Below, piece after piece: positions 26,410 through 62,179 of a DNA stretch of 64,000 nt (positions within the stretch are counted from its first letter, which is position 1; the number at the start of each line of letters is the position of its first letter). Source of the DNA: Doris montereyensis (lineage: Eukaryota > Mollusca > Gastropoda > Nudibranchia > Dorididae); assembly GCA_037039925.1 (NCBI GenBank), contig JAXRKP010000703.1, positions 15,001 to 79,000 of the forward strand, given 5' to 3'. The notes under the pieces are model-generated. The model saw only the letters and a list, made by a program, of their open reading frames with translations, did no database searches and was not told the DNA's origin. The translations under genes were made by a program, and so were the position numbers.

Positions 26410-27115
26410 AAGTTTGTTTGTTTTGGTTGAAGTCAACCTGTCTACCATATGATTTCAAGGTCCCAGTTGAAATTTGTTTGTTTTGGTGCCGCCGGGAAGT
26501 CAAATCTGTCTACCATATGATCTCAAGGTCCTTAGTTGAAATTTCTTTGTTTTGTTTGGTTGAAGTCAAATCTGTCTACCATATCATCTCAAGGTCCTTA
26601 GTTGAAATTTGTTTGTTTGGTTGTCAAATCTGTCTACCATATGGTCTCAAGGTCCTTAGTTGAAATTTGTTTGTTTGGTTGAAGTCAAATCTGTCTACCA
26701 CATGGTCTCAAGGTCCTTAGTTGAAATTTGTTTGATTTGGTTGAAGTCAAATCTGTCTACCATATCATCTCAAGGTCCTTAGTTGAAATTTGTTTGTTTT
26801 GGTTGAAGTCAAATCTGTCTACCACATGGTCTCAAGGTCCTTAGTTGAAATTTGTTTGATTTGGTTGAAGTCAAATCTGTCTACCATATCATCTCAAGGT
26901 CCTTAGTTGAAATTTGTTTGTTTTGGTTGAAGTCAAATCTGTCTACCATATGATCTCAAGGTCCTTAGTTGAAATTTGTTTGATTTGGTTGAAGTCAAAT
27001 CTGTCTACCATATGATCTTCAAAGGTCCTTCGTTGAAATTTGTTTGTTTTGGTTGAAGTCAAGTCTGTCTACCATATGATTTCAAGGTCCTTAGTTGAAA
27101 TTTGGTTGTTTGTTT
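26410..27115. repeat. 62-bp minisatellite, about eleven units, SINE-D-like
   Basis: Unit TTAGTTGAAATTTGTTTGTT, TTGGTTGAAGTCAAATCTGT, CTACCATATGATCTCAAGGTCC. Parts resemble an inverted SINE-D 3' region (TTTGTTTGTTT ... GTCCACCATATGGTGATCTC). Confidence 0.9.
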
Positions 27116-27379
27116 GTTTGTTTCTAGTAACATCTTGTCCACCATCATCCCATGTCATTAGATGGAATACTGTCAATGTTAGGCCCGACATTGTTTTCTT
27201 CGGAACAGCAGGCAGAGCTAAGGAGCAAAACCTGCGACAGACTATCGTCCTATTTTGCTTCATGTTACCGAAACCGGAATGTGATCCGATTCTATGGGTC
27301 CGGACGGTATAACAGTATGACTTGATGGAGCTATCTTGAAAGAAAATAACCATTTTCATATATTGTGCATTTATCTCTC

Positions 27380-28158
<779 letters not shown>

Positions 28159-29733
28159 ATGGCCATCGAAGACACTGCAAACATTTCATTTGAGAAAACT
28201 ACAACGTTGGACGTTGACACCCTATCCGGAAATCAATGGGTTACAGCGATCGACATTACAGCCCATATTGCAATCATCATTTACGTGATTGGCATATGCG
28301 GCAATGTTATCATTGTGTTTGTATTCAATCGCAAAACGTTTTCAAACTCCAGCACGGCGCTTCTATTACAAATGTTAGCGTGTTTAGATCTTGCTTGTCT
28401 CGTACAAGGAATTTGTACGAATATGCTGATAATACGACGCACACTTCTGTCCCCTCTCAGTTACCTAACAAGTATGGTTATCTTGGTTACTTTCTGGCAA
28501 ATGGCTAACTGGACCGTTGTGGTCATCACAGCCGAGAGATTGACTGCCGTCATTTTACCCCACAAAACCAAATTGATTTGGACGAGAAGACGGTGCTGTA
28601 TCATCGAGCTCATTTCTTGCTGTTTTTCTGCACCATTGACATCACTGGAGGCATCTACATATCCACTACGATCGACGTAAACGTTTCACTGGCGATACTT
28701 TCGGCAGAAACACCCGTCTTTGAAGACGGGTGGATTCTTCACGTTAATTCAAGTTTGATTCCTAGTTTTCCCATCATATGTGGAAACGGCACTCTCGTTT
28801 GGAAGCTGTGGCGGAGGCGACACCAAGCGCCAGCGCCATGTCACCCTCCGAGTGAAGCCACGCGAGAAACTCACGCGTGTAGTACTAGTACTAGTACTAG
28901 ATCTAGTACTAGTACGTCATCGGCAACATCCTGTCTGCGACGATTGCTACGATCCTTATGCTCCAATAATAACAATAACAATAATAATAATAATAATAAT
29001 AATGATGATACCCGCCATCTTGGCACTTTGCAAGATCGGCCACCTTCTCCAGAATCAACATATATTACTACTACTACTGCTACTACTATTACTACTACTA
29101 CTACTGTGGCCACTGTCTCTGGACATCTTTCCCGTGGAAGAAGACATTGTAAGCGAAACCCACGTGGATGTTCACTCTGTACGTCATCGACATGACGCAG
29201 AGGAGGAGGAGGAGGAGGAGGAGGAGGAGCGTCCTGGCTTACGTAGACTTCAAAATGACGTCATGCCCTTCACACGCAGTTTCCACGAGCTTGCAGTGGT
29301 GTCTCAAGACATACATGCCGCTGACACTATTACTAGTGATACAAGAGAAAACAAACAGGATTCAAACTCTAAACCCTATGAAAACAGCAGATATCCCTAT
29401 CCCCCTGTGCATAAACATGAGAGTAAGAATATGGGGAAAGAATCACGACTGAATCTCATTCTCATAACAATAAGTTTGCTTTTTCTTCTCACCAATATTC
29501 CCATAACGGCATATGCGCTGTATTTGAAATTATCGGTTTGGCAACAGGAAAGTTTTGACCTCGTACACACATTCATCTACTATCTTCTTATGTCTCTTGC
29601 AATGTTTAACTCGAGTTTAAATTTTGTGTGTTATTCGGTGTGTGGCAGTCGATTTAGAGAAGAACTACGCTCGCTGTACACATCGCACTGTCGCTCTACT
29701 ACTAGTAGTACTACACTCTCAATAACACATTGA
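28159..29733 (+). CDS. Rhodopsin-class GPCR, single coding exon, two frameshifts
   Basis: Seven-transmembrane receptor, plasma membrane; ligand not predictable, perhaps neuropeptide-like. ATG at 28159 follows acceptor TTCTTAACAG; the N-terminus MAIEDTANISF carries an N-glycosylation site. TM1 IAIIIYVIGICGNVIIVFVF (GN motif), TM2 ALLLQMLACLDLACLVQ (LxxxD), TM3 ending ERLTAVILP in place of DRY. Around 28590-28670 the frame moves to one carrying the region after TM4 and TM5 (SLIPSFPIICGNGTLVWKL). It returns in the ~500-base third intracellular loop, before TM6 (LNLILITISLLFLLTNIPIT) and TM7 (SSLNFVCYSVCGSRFREEL, an NPxxY variant with helix 8). The loop holds AAT, TAC and GAG microsatellites. Stop TGA at 29731. 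No introns seen. Frameshifts could be consensus errors or decay. Confidence 0.85.
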
Positions 29734-29834
29734 CTTGACAGTGACAGGGACACGCAGTTACGGAAGAAAATTTCGATAATAATAATGGCAATGGATATAA
29801 AAAGTTTCTTTGAGTTTTGAGTATTGTACTTTTA

Positions 29835-30190
29835 TTTGATTTGATTTACCCACATCCACAACTAATGTGATCTCATGATTTTTTGGGTAGGATTTCTAAA
29901 TTTTGCCCGGACTGTCCTCTGTAAACAGCCAATTGATCTTTAACTTTAACGTGCACAGACAGAGTGTTTTGACCTGCACACGGAACCGTGACCTCTTTTT
30001 TACTCCGTCCGTCTCCAATGGGACTAGGTGTTGATCCACCTACTGGGACAAAGAGGGTGTGGATTTTTTTCCATGCATGAAAATGAAAAAATTCTCGAGA
30101 ACATTTTTCAACCGTTGGTGTGGATCGAACCCACTACCTTTTGGTTGAGAGGCCGACACCTTGCCTCTGTAATACTGAGCCCTCACGCCC
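29835..30190 (-). mobile_element. SINE-A copy, minus strand, full length
   Basis: ATTTGATTTGATTTACCCAC tail, GTCTCCAATGGGACTAGGTG core, GATCGAACCCACTACCTTTT and GAGGCCGACACCTTGCCTCT head. Confidence 0.92.
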
Positions 30191-30605
30191 ACACCAGGGT
30201 GTTGTATAGTCACGACATTTTTTTTTTATTATAATCTAATACATGTATATAATGAAACGGAAAAAAAAACAAAAACAACTCGTGCTAGCTTATACAAAAC
30301 TCAGTCAAGTGTGCAAGACTTCATTTGGCAACATAAGTTGCGGGAATTGGTCTAAAAAATAAAATAAAATAATTTGGACTCTTTGCTTTTGCCGTCAAAT
30401 ATCTGTTCCTTTTTTTTTCTTCCTTCCCTTTTGTAACGAGAGATGCCTTTGAAATCATTGAAAATGAAAATAAAATTTATTATCATTATCATATATTGTT
30501 TCGATACCGAATTCCGTACGTGAGTTTGTGACATTTTGTACATGTTCCAAACATTGGTCTGATGTCGTCAGTGAGCTCTTTGAGTTTGTGTCACTGTGTT
30601 ACCTA
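30191..30605. other. Intergenic, no feature recognised
   Basis: Homopolymer A and T runs only. Confidence 0.35.
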
Positions 30606-30607
30606 AG

Positions 30608-30745
30608 ACGTTTCACGGAGATTGATTGAAATTTACCCAGTCCATCATGTGCGGCGATCTCATGGTGAATTAATTAAGAAGAGGAAACAGCAAGATAAAA
30701 GATGGGCAAAAGATTGAGATGAAAGAATTTGGACTGGTAGGACCA
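30608..30745 (-). mobile_element. SINE-D copy, minus strand, leading into an array
   Basis: TGAAATTTACCCAGTCCATC, GGCGATCTCATGGTGAATTA, GAGGAAACAGCAAGATAAAA; its 5' part passes directly into the 60-bp array. Confidence 0.8.
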
Positions 30746-32130
30746 ATTGCTCATGTTCCACGGAGGAGAGCACCAGTAATATCCAGTCACAAAGCGCCCA
30801 CCGATTGCTCATTTTCCACAGTGGAGGGATAGCACCAGCAATATCCAGCCCCAAAGCACTCACCAATTGCTCACATTCCACGGAGGGAGAGCACTAGCAA
30901 TATCCAGTCCCAAAGTACCCACCAATTGCTCACATTCCACGGAGGGAGAGCACCAGCAATATCCAGTCTCAAAGCACTCACCAATTGCTCACATTCCACG
31001 GAGGGAGAGCACCAGTAATATCCAGTCACAAAGCGCCCACCGATTGCTCATTTTCCAGTGGAGGGAGAGCATCAGCAATATCCAGTCCCAAAGTACCCAC
31101 CAATTGCTCACATTCCACGGAGGGAGAGCACTAGCAATATCCAGTCTCAAAGCACTCACCAATTGCTCACATTCCACGGAGGGAGAGCACTAGCAATATC
31201 CAGTCTCAAAGCACTCACCAATTGCTCACATTCCACGGAGGGAGAGCACTAGCAAAATATCCAGTCCCAAAGCACTCACCAATAGCTCATGTTCCACTTC
31301 CACGGAGGAGAGCACCAGCAATATCTAGTTGCAAAGCACTCACCAATAGCTCATGTTCCACTTCCACGGAGGGAGAGCACCAGCAATATCTAGTTGCAAA
31401 GCACCCACCACTTGCTCACGTTCCACGGAGGTAGAGCACCAGCAATATCTAGTTGCAAAGCACCCACCAATTGCTCACATTCCACGGAGGGAGAGCACCA
31501 GCAATATCTAGTTGCAAAGCACTCACCAATAGCTCATGTTCCACTTCCACGGAGGAGAGCACCAGCAATATCCAGTTGCAAAGCACCCACCACTTGCTCA
31601 CGTTCCACGGAGGTAGAGCACCAGCAATATCTAGTTGCAAAGCACCCACCACTTGCTCACGTTCCACGGAGGGAGAGCACCAGCAATATCCAGTTGCAAA
31701 GCACCCACCAATTGTTCACGTTCCACGGTGGAGGGAGAGCACCAGCAATATCCAGTTCAAAGCACCCACCACTTGCTCACGTTCCACGGTGGAGGGAGAG
31801 CACCAGCAATATCTAGTTGCAAAGCACCCACCACTTGTTCACGTTCCACGGTGGAGGTAGAGCACCAGCAATATCTAGTTGCAAAGCACCCACCACTTGT
31901 TCACGTTCCACGGTGGAGGTAGAGCACCAGCAATATCTAGTTGCAAAGCACCCACCACTTGTTCACGTTCCACGGTGGAGGGAGGGCACCAGCAATATCT
32001 AGTTGCAAAGCACCCACCACTTGTTCACGTTCCACGGTGGAGGTAGAGCACCAGCAATATCTAGTTGCAAAGCACCCACCACTTGTTCACGTTCCACGGT
32101 GGAGGGAGGGCACCAGCAATATCCAGTCCC
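30745..32130. repeat. ~60-bp minisatellite, more than 20 units
   Basis: Unit GGAGGGAGAGCACCAGCAAT, ATCCAGTCCCAAAGCACCCA, CCAATTGCTCACATTCCAC. Subfamilies are regional: CACAAAGCGC left, TAGTTGCAAAGC right with CACGGTGGAGG. Open frames across it (HHLLTFHGGRAPAISSCK type) reflect periodicity, not a gene. Confidence 0.97.
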
Positions 32131-32139
32131 AAGAGGCAC

Positions 32140-32425
32140 GGTCACTCACGTCGGTGGCCGAGCGGTTAGGCTGCGGACTGGTGATCATGAGGTCCCAAGT
32201 TCGAATCCCAAAAAAGCTGGGTCCCAAGTTGTATTCCTTGTGGAAATACACACTTAACTCGCATTTTCCCACTCTCTACCCAAGGTGCAAATGGATACAA
32301 GCGCTAGATTAGGTATAAAAAACCTGCATCAGACTGGCGTCCTGTCCAGGATATGAGGATTATTATCACTAATATCACCTGCTGTTCCGCTACACGCTAT
32401 TGAAACCAATAATAACAACAACAAA
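32140..32425 (+). mobile_element. SINE-B copy, full length
   Basis: tRNA-Leu/Ser-like head with A box GTGGCCGAGCGGTTAGGCTG and B box AAGTTCGAATCC; core TGCAAATGGATACAAGCGCT, GCATCAGACTGGCGTCCTGT, TATCACCTGCTGTTCC. Confidence 0.92.
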
Positions 32426-32548
32426 AACCCGGCTTTATGGACCGTCGTGGCCTTGAACGAACGTTTTTTAAAACTAATGGCGTGTCCTATTACTAATACT
32501 ACATTGTAATTGTATGATTACCAATAGTATACCCTGCTGTGGATGAAT

Positions 32549-32620
32549 GCCTCAGATATTGAAGACAAACAGTGAGGCAAGGGCAAGTCGAAAGCCATGT
32601 CATGTATGAAGACAATATGA
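32549..32620 (-). mobile_element. SINE-C end fragment, minus strand
   Basis: AAGACAAACAGTGAGGCAAG then GGCAAGTCGAAAGCCATGTC: the inverted diagnostic end of SINE-C. Confidence 0.6.
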
Positions 32621-32654
32621 TTATGAGATAGTATTAAAATTAAAGCCCCGTAGG

Positions 32655-33780
32655 TTTGTGTTTTTTTTCATCGAAATTTACCCCCATCCACCAGATGGGG
32701 TGATCTCGAGGTCAATTAAGAGGAAACAGCAAGATAAAAGATAAGTTTGTTTGTTTCATTAAAAATTTACCCCCATCCACCATATGGGGTGATCTCGAGG
32801 TTAATTAAGAGGAAACAGCAAGATAAAAGATAAGTTTGTTTGTTTTATTAAAAATGTATCCCCCATCCACCATTACTATGTGGTGAGTGATCTTATCTTG
32901 GGGGTGAATTAAGAGGAAACAGCAAGATGAAAGAAAAGTGAAAGGGTGAAAGTGAAAGCAAAAAAATAGGACCTACCTACCAGCAAGAAGGAAGAAGAAG
33001 CCCTGTGGGGATTTTTTTTGTTTCAGAAAGATCAATCCGCCATTTGTGGTGATCAACAAGAGAATTTAGAAAAAAGGAAAGATAAGTTGGAGTAGGGGAA
33101 ATAGCAAGATGAAAGAAGAAAGGTTGAAAGATTGAAGAACCATACCCCCCCCCCCACATCCGCACAAATACACAAAGTGTACACAAGAATTTCAAATAGA
33201 AAAGCAAGATGAAAGATAAGTGAAAATTTGAAAGGACAGAAATTAAAACCATCAGCAATCACCTTCAAAATTTGTTTGTTTGACACAAATACACAAATCA
33301 TTGCGGTGATCTCAGGGTATTTCAAATGACAAGACAGTTGCAAATTTATTAAATAAATTCAGGAAATTAAAGAAATTAGAATCACAGTTTTGATGGATGA
33401 TTCACCTTCAATTAAAATGTTTGTTTGTTTGAATTGAAATTTACCCTGTCCACCATTGTGGTGATCTCAGGGTGAATTAAGAGGTGTGTTTGCCATAGAA
33501 AAAGAAGTTCATCATACCAGTTTGATCTCAGGCTCAATTAAGAGGTGTCTTGTTTCCTTGAAATTTACCCTCTTTCCATAAATGTTTGATAACTGGAGGG
33601 TGAATTAAGAGCTTTTGTCTGTTTCATTTTCATTGATATTTACCCTGTCCACCATTGCGGTGATCTCAGGATAAATCAAGAGAAAACAGTCAGTAAAAAG
33701 ATAAGCTGGCCTAAAGGAGGAAAGGAAAGAAGTTCAAAACCTACCAGCAGCGCCAGAAATCTCACCATGAATAAAGTTGT
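32655..33780 (-). mobile_element. SINE-D cluster, about eight minus-strand copies
   Basis: Repeated starts of TTTGTTTGTTTCATT, AAATTTACCCCCATCCACCA and GGTGATCTCGAGGTTAATTA, GAGGAAACAGCAAGATAAAA at about 32655, 32750, 32850, 33015, 33275, 33415, 33540 and 33620. Some are only the 3' end, so this is a mixture of serial insertions and tandem duplication. Confidence 0.8.
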
Positions 33781-33885
33781 AACAATGCCTCTTTCCATGA
33801 CGAGCGATGGGTGCCGACGGAGGTTGCTGGTTCGATTCTATGGATGCTCAAAGCATTTTTTTCTGTCATTCCTTTTTTTTATATC
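33780..33885 (+). mobile_element. SINE-C 5' fragment
   Basis: GACGAGCGATGGGTGCCGAC, GTTGCTGGTTCGATTC (B box), TTTTTTTCTGTCATTCCTTT. Confidence 0.65.
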
Positions 33886-34029
33886 TTGAGATTCTTAAAG
33901 GTTTTACTATCCTTTCATTTCCTAATTCATCACAGATATTGAAAAGTAGCTTAGCTGGCCTTTAAGGCGGTGGTTCAGAAAAAAAAACCTGAGATGAAGA
34001 AATCTGATGGTTTAACAATCATTGATGCA

Positions 34030-34050
34030 ATAAATCGAGAGAGGAAGATA

Positions 34051-34081
<31 letters not shown>

Positions 34082-34255
34082 TCAAGAAGAAGAACAACAA
34101 GAGATAAAAAGGAGACAATGAAGAACTGAAAGAAGAAGAAGAAGAAGAAGAAGAAGAACAAGAAGAAGAAGAAGAAGAAGAAGAAGAAGAAGAAGAAGAA
34201 GAAGAAGAAAACCAAAAGAAAAGCAAAGAAGAAGAAGAAGAAGAAGTCAAAGAGC
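34030..34255. repeat. (GAA)n microsatellite
   Basis: GAAGAAGAAGA units with short ACAAG interruptions. Confidence 0.96.
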
Positions 34256-34374
34256 AAACAAATGATGGATCTAACAGTTGCAAGTGACTTTATCCAGGAG
34301 AGAATTAGTTCTGGTTCCACGGTATGACAAATGTCTAACAGTTGCAGACGACTTTATCAACAGTAGTTAAACGT

Positions 34375-34800
34375 CTGTAGATCTAGTTTTGATGGATGAG
34401 TTCATTTTGAACAATTAAAATGTTTGCTTGTTGTTGAATGGAAATTTACCATGTCCACCATTGTGGTGACCTCAGCGTAAAATGTTTTGCCATAGAAAAA
34501 GCAAGACAATCTTTAGTTTTGTTGACATACCTTGCATATCGCATTCCTTTCCAAACCCTCCCAGCGCTATAAATGTTTACATAACACACAATATTCCACA
34601 CCACACCCCAAAGCCTGTCTGTTTCATTTTCATTGATATTTACCCCATCCACCATAATACGCGGTGATCTCAGGAAGAATTAAGAGGAAACAGCAAGATG
34701 AACGATAAGTAAAAGAAGGAAAGGAAAGAAAGGAGGACCAACCAGCCAGCAGTGTCCACAAACGCCCGCCGCCAAAGCAGGCGACAGAACACCCAATGAC
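34375..34800 (-). mobile_element. Two SINE-D copies, minus strand
   Basis: About 34425-34500 (AAATTTACCATGTCCACCAT) and 34620-34800 (GATATTTACCCCATCCACCA ... AGGACCAACCAGCCAGCAGT, GTCCACAAACGCCCGCC). The second includes the 5' region resembling the 30745 array unit. Confidence 0.75.
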
Positions 34801-34974
34801 CTCATCTCACCTCCCCTTCTTGTGATCCCTCTTCACAGGTTTCCCTCTCTTCTCTCCCACCAAACAAAAAAACAAGAAATGGAAACGTAATACACAGTTT
34901 TCAAGTCTTTATCTTTTTCTTCAAAAAAAAACCCAGAAAGAATAATATGGTTTCTATTTTGTGAACACAATCAA

Positions 34975-35469
34975 ATCTACAGTAACAGTCGCATCAAACG
35001 CTGCAATATGACGTCCTTCAGTCGCAATCTCACATCTACAGTCGATCAAACACTGCAATATGACCCCTTCAGTCGCAATCTCACATCTACAGTCACATCA
35101 AACGCTGCAATATGACGTCCTTCAGTCGCAATCTCACATCTCTCGCAGAGTCGCTTCTAAGCACTGCAATATGACGTCCTTCAGTCGCAATCTCACATCT
35201 ACAGTCAATCTAAATACTGCAATATGACGTCCTTCAGTCGCAATCTCACATCTCTCACATCTACAGTCGCTTTTAAGCACTGCAATATAACGTCCTTCAG
35301 TCGCAATCTCACATCTCTTACATCTACAGTCGGATCAAGCACTGCAATATGACTGCAATCACATCTACAAAAATGACAGGTGGGTCGCAATCTCACATCT
35401 CTCACATCTACATCGCTTCCAAATATGACATTCTTCAAGCGCAATCATTCTTCAAGCGCAATCTCACAT

Positions 35470-35470
<1 letters not shown>
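34975..35470 (-). repeat. 54-bp array made from the INTS9 C-terminal codons
   Basis: About ten units on the plus strand containing CACTGCAATATGACGTCCTT, CAGTCGCAATCTCACATCTA. Reverse complement translates as DVRLRLKDVILQC, the INTS9 C-terminal peptide. The array begins directly past the INTS9 stop codon; 54 bases equal 18 codons, with irregular units from indels. Confidence 0.9.
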
Positions 35471-59366
<23,896 letters not shown>

Positions 59367-59369
59367 CTG

Positions 59370-60580
59370 AAAGACAAACCTGTAGAAAGCAAAAGTGTTT
59401 TAAATGAGAATATAATAGACCTGTATATAATTAGATTATATCTATAATTTTAATAATAAGTTTAAATGAAAAAATGCTCATCTCCTTACAAAACAAAACA
59501 AAAAGTATGACAGACACACAGGGTAAAAGTGAGTGCCGTCCTTATCTTATTAAAAGAAAGAACTAAAGAATATCCCGACAAATCTATCACCATCCCTGAA
59601 GGCTGATATAAATAAAATAATGTGGGTCAAATTTGTACTCGTCGGTATCGACTTACATGTGATACGATAGTCTCCGATATAACCAAATCAAGGGCCGAAA
59701 AGCTGATTAGCATCATAACAAGATCTAGTCCAATAAACACAAATCTATATAACAATTCTAGAGCCTGTAGGATAGCCCCTAAAATCTAAAGACAACCCTT
59801 TTCATTATTCTTTTATTAGAGCTAGATCTATGTCCTTCTACTGTGCCTGACTACAAAACTCCTTCCATGCCTGAATATGAAAATTCTCCTGGAGGAAGAC
59901 AATAGACAGCCCAGATAAATATTTGGAAGAAGTTAATTAACATGTTTTAAATTACATAAAACAATAATGAATAACAAAAATGATCGCAGGTAAACACTAA
60001 CAACAGTGCTTTTTTCGTGTTCTAGTGTTATAAAATAGAAAAACAAATCTGGAATGAAAAGATCATGAATGATTAATTACCAGCTTCATCTTTAGTTATC
60101 TGCAATGTTACCAAGCAGTAGACAAGTGCATGATATGAGCTTATAGAGACGTATTAAACATAACATCCAATTGATTTTAAATGCTGATAGATCTACTCAT
60201 AAAACTCTCCCTTCTTTGAGACTGGGCCAACGATTCGTCGAATAACCGCTCGCCGGGACATCATGCGTTCGCCTTTCGTAGAAATGGAATCGCGGTTATG
60301 TTTTTGACGGAACCGGGATCAACAATCGGTTCTATCGGTTGCAATGGTTGTCAGTGTCAGTCATTCTCATCACTTTTCTAGAACAGTTTTGTTTTAAACA
60401 TGTAGATCTATATCTAGATTTAATTTTCTAATATCATGCCAATAAAGAGTCTAGGTATCATGAGATTGCTGTTAAGTAATAAAAATAATAAGTGAAATCA
60501 CATTACTTGTTATCATGATCACCACTGCAAATCAAATTCACTGTGAAGAAGACTACAAAATGGAGAGAAGAAAACGAGAT
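59370..60580. other. No supported gene; expected location of INTS9 first exon
   Basis: A minus-strand ATGAAGCTG with GTAATT after it (60081-60089) is a possible start, but its phase does not fit the 59366 acceptor. Confidence 0.3.
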
Positions 60581-60584
60581 CTTA

Positions 60585-60742
60585 GTATATGTCTCGTTCT
60601 TTCAAGTTCAAAGCAATTATTTGCAATAGTCATTGTGCCCATCCCTGCTATTTTCAACATTTATTTTACAATTTCACCCCTTTCTTTCTTCATTCACAAT
60701 ACATCACGTTGGTAGATTTCCAATACCCTTTTGAAATTGGAT
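60585..60742 (+). repeat. Direct repeat G, copy 1
   Basis: TATATGTCTCGTTCTTTCAA through TTGGTAGATTTCCAATACCC, almost identical to 61838-61995. Confidence 0.92.
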
Positions 60743-61074
60743 TTAAAAGTAGCAATAATTATTATAGCGATATTAGATGAAAAAGACAAAGATGAAGAAG
60801 ATGATGAGAAGAAAAAAATTAATGACACAATTTTAGATTTAAAAACTCAAATTTAAACGTTAGCAATACCCGTTAAATATTTTAAGATAACAATTATTAT
60901 TGTACATGCAATATGAAGAAGACGAAGACTACAATAGGCAACAATGAATACAGAGAAGACAAAGAATAAGATGAAGGTCGAGAGGAAGAGGAGAACAACA
61001 TTGCCACCAATAACAATTATAAAGAATTCAAATTAAAATGAACACTTGTTACAATAATATATGTATAGTGTTTT
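60743..61074. other. Unique-looking AT-rich DNA
   Basis: GAAGA-rich segments; no coding signal. Confidence 0.35.
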
Positions 61075-61520
<446 letters not shown>

Positions 61521-61549
61521 TAATTAAAGGTAGTGACATAAGATAATAT

Positions 61550-61725
61550 GAAAACCCCATAGGAACAAAGACGAGACAAATACAAGGAGTAGTCAGACAA
61601 AAATCCTGGCCACCGTGGGGATCGAACCTGCTACCTCTGCGTTGGTACCCATTGCCTTCACATCCGATATGTCCCTTGCCTCATTGTTTGCCTTTATCTA
61701 TAATAGGCAATATAATAAGTTACAG
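61550..61725 (-). mobile_element. SINE-C fragment, minus strand, followed by an inverted end
   Basis: CCCCATAGGAACAAAGACGA, GACAAATACAAGGAGTAGTC, GATCGAACCTGCTACCTCTG on the inverted strand. Then a plus-strand SINE-C end (CACATCCGATATGTCCCTTG). Confidence 0.7.
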
Positions 61726-61734
61726 AGCTTTGGT

Positions 61735-61838
61735 ATCATGACTGGTGGTAGAGCGCTCTCTTTTCAGGGCGATGCGAGGGAGGTCATAGATTCAATCAAA
61801 TCTGGTGCCCAAAGATTAGTTTTCTGTCTATTCCATAG
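61735..61838 (+). mobile_element. SINE-C 5' half
   Basis: tRNA-like head TGGTGGTAGAGCGCTCTCTT, B-box region ATAGATTCAATC, TTTTCTGTCTATTCC; breaks off exactly at direct repeat G. Confidence 0.75.
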
Positions 61839-61995
61839 TATATGTCTCGTTCTTTCAAGTTCAAAGCAATTATTTGCAATAGTCATTGTGCCCATCCCTG
61901 CTATTTTCAAAATTTATTTTACAATTTCACCCCTTTCTTTCTTCATTCACAATACATCACGTTGGTAGATTTCCAATACCCTTGTGAAATTTTCG
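61838..61995 (+). repeat. Direct repeat G, copy 2
   Basis: See copy 1; differences are a base or two. Confidence 0.92.
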
Positions 61996-62094
61996 TGATT
62001 GTTGATGTGTATCAGTTTGGTTGAAAGGTGTTCCATTTCTGATCGTTCTTGTGGGGGAAGCTATTTGTAAATCTGTTTTGTTCCTTGTTCTTGT

Positions 62095-62175
62095 TGGGCG
62101 CCAGTGTCTATGCTATGTCCTTATTTGTAACATTCGACATGCCCCTTGCCTCCCAGTGTGTCTTGTCCCATGCAG
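62095..62175 (+). mobile_element. SINE-C end fragment
   Basis: TATGTCCTTATTTGTAACAT, TCGACATGCCCCTTGCCTCC. Confidence 0.65.
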
Positions 62176-62179
62176 TCTG

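Noticed and set aside
32150..32215. tRNA-Leu or tRNA-Ser gene
   Set aside because: A and B boxes are present but the cloverleaf is not complete and the sequence continues into a SINE-B body. All other tRNA-like heads are the same.
30860..32260. Repeated open frames of the HLLTFHGGRAPAISSCK type
   Set aside because: Periodic artefact of the 60-bp array, open in several frames and strands, with no start or splice context.
60081..60089. ATGAAGCTG + GTAATT as the INTS9 first coding exon
   Set aside because: MKL fits the family start, but the exon would end in phase 0, while the 59366 acceptor needs one base, and the YCLS residues would be missing. Only cDNA could rescue it.
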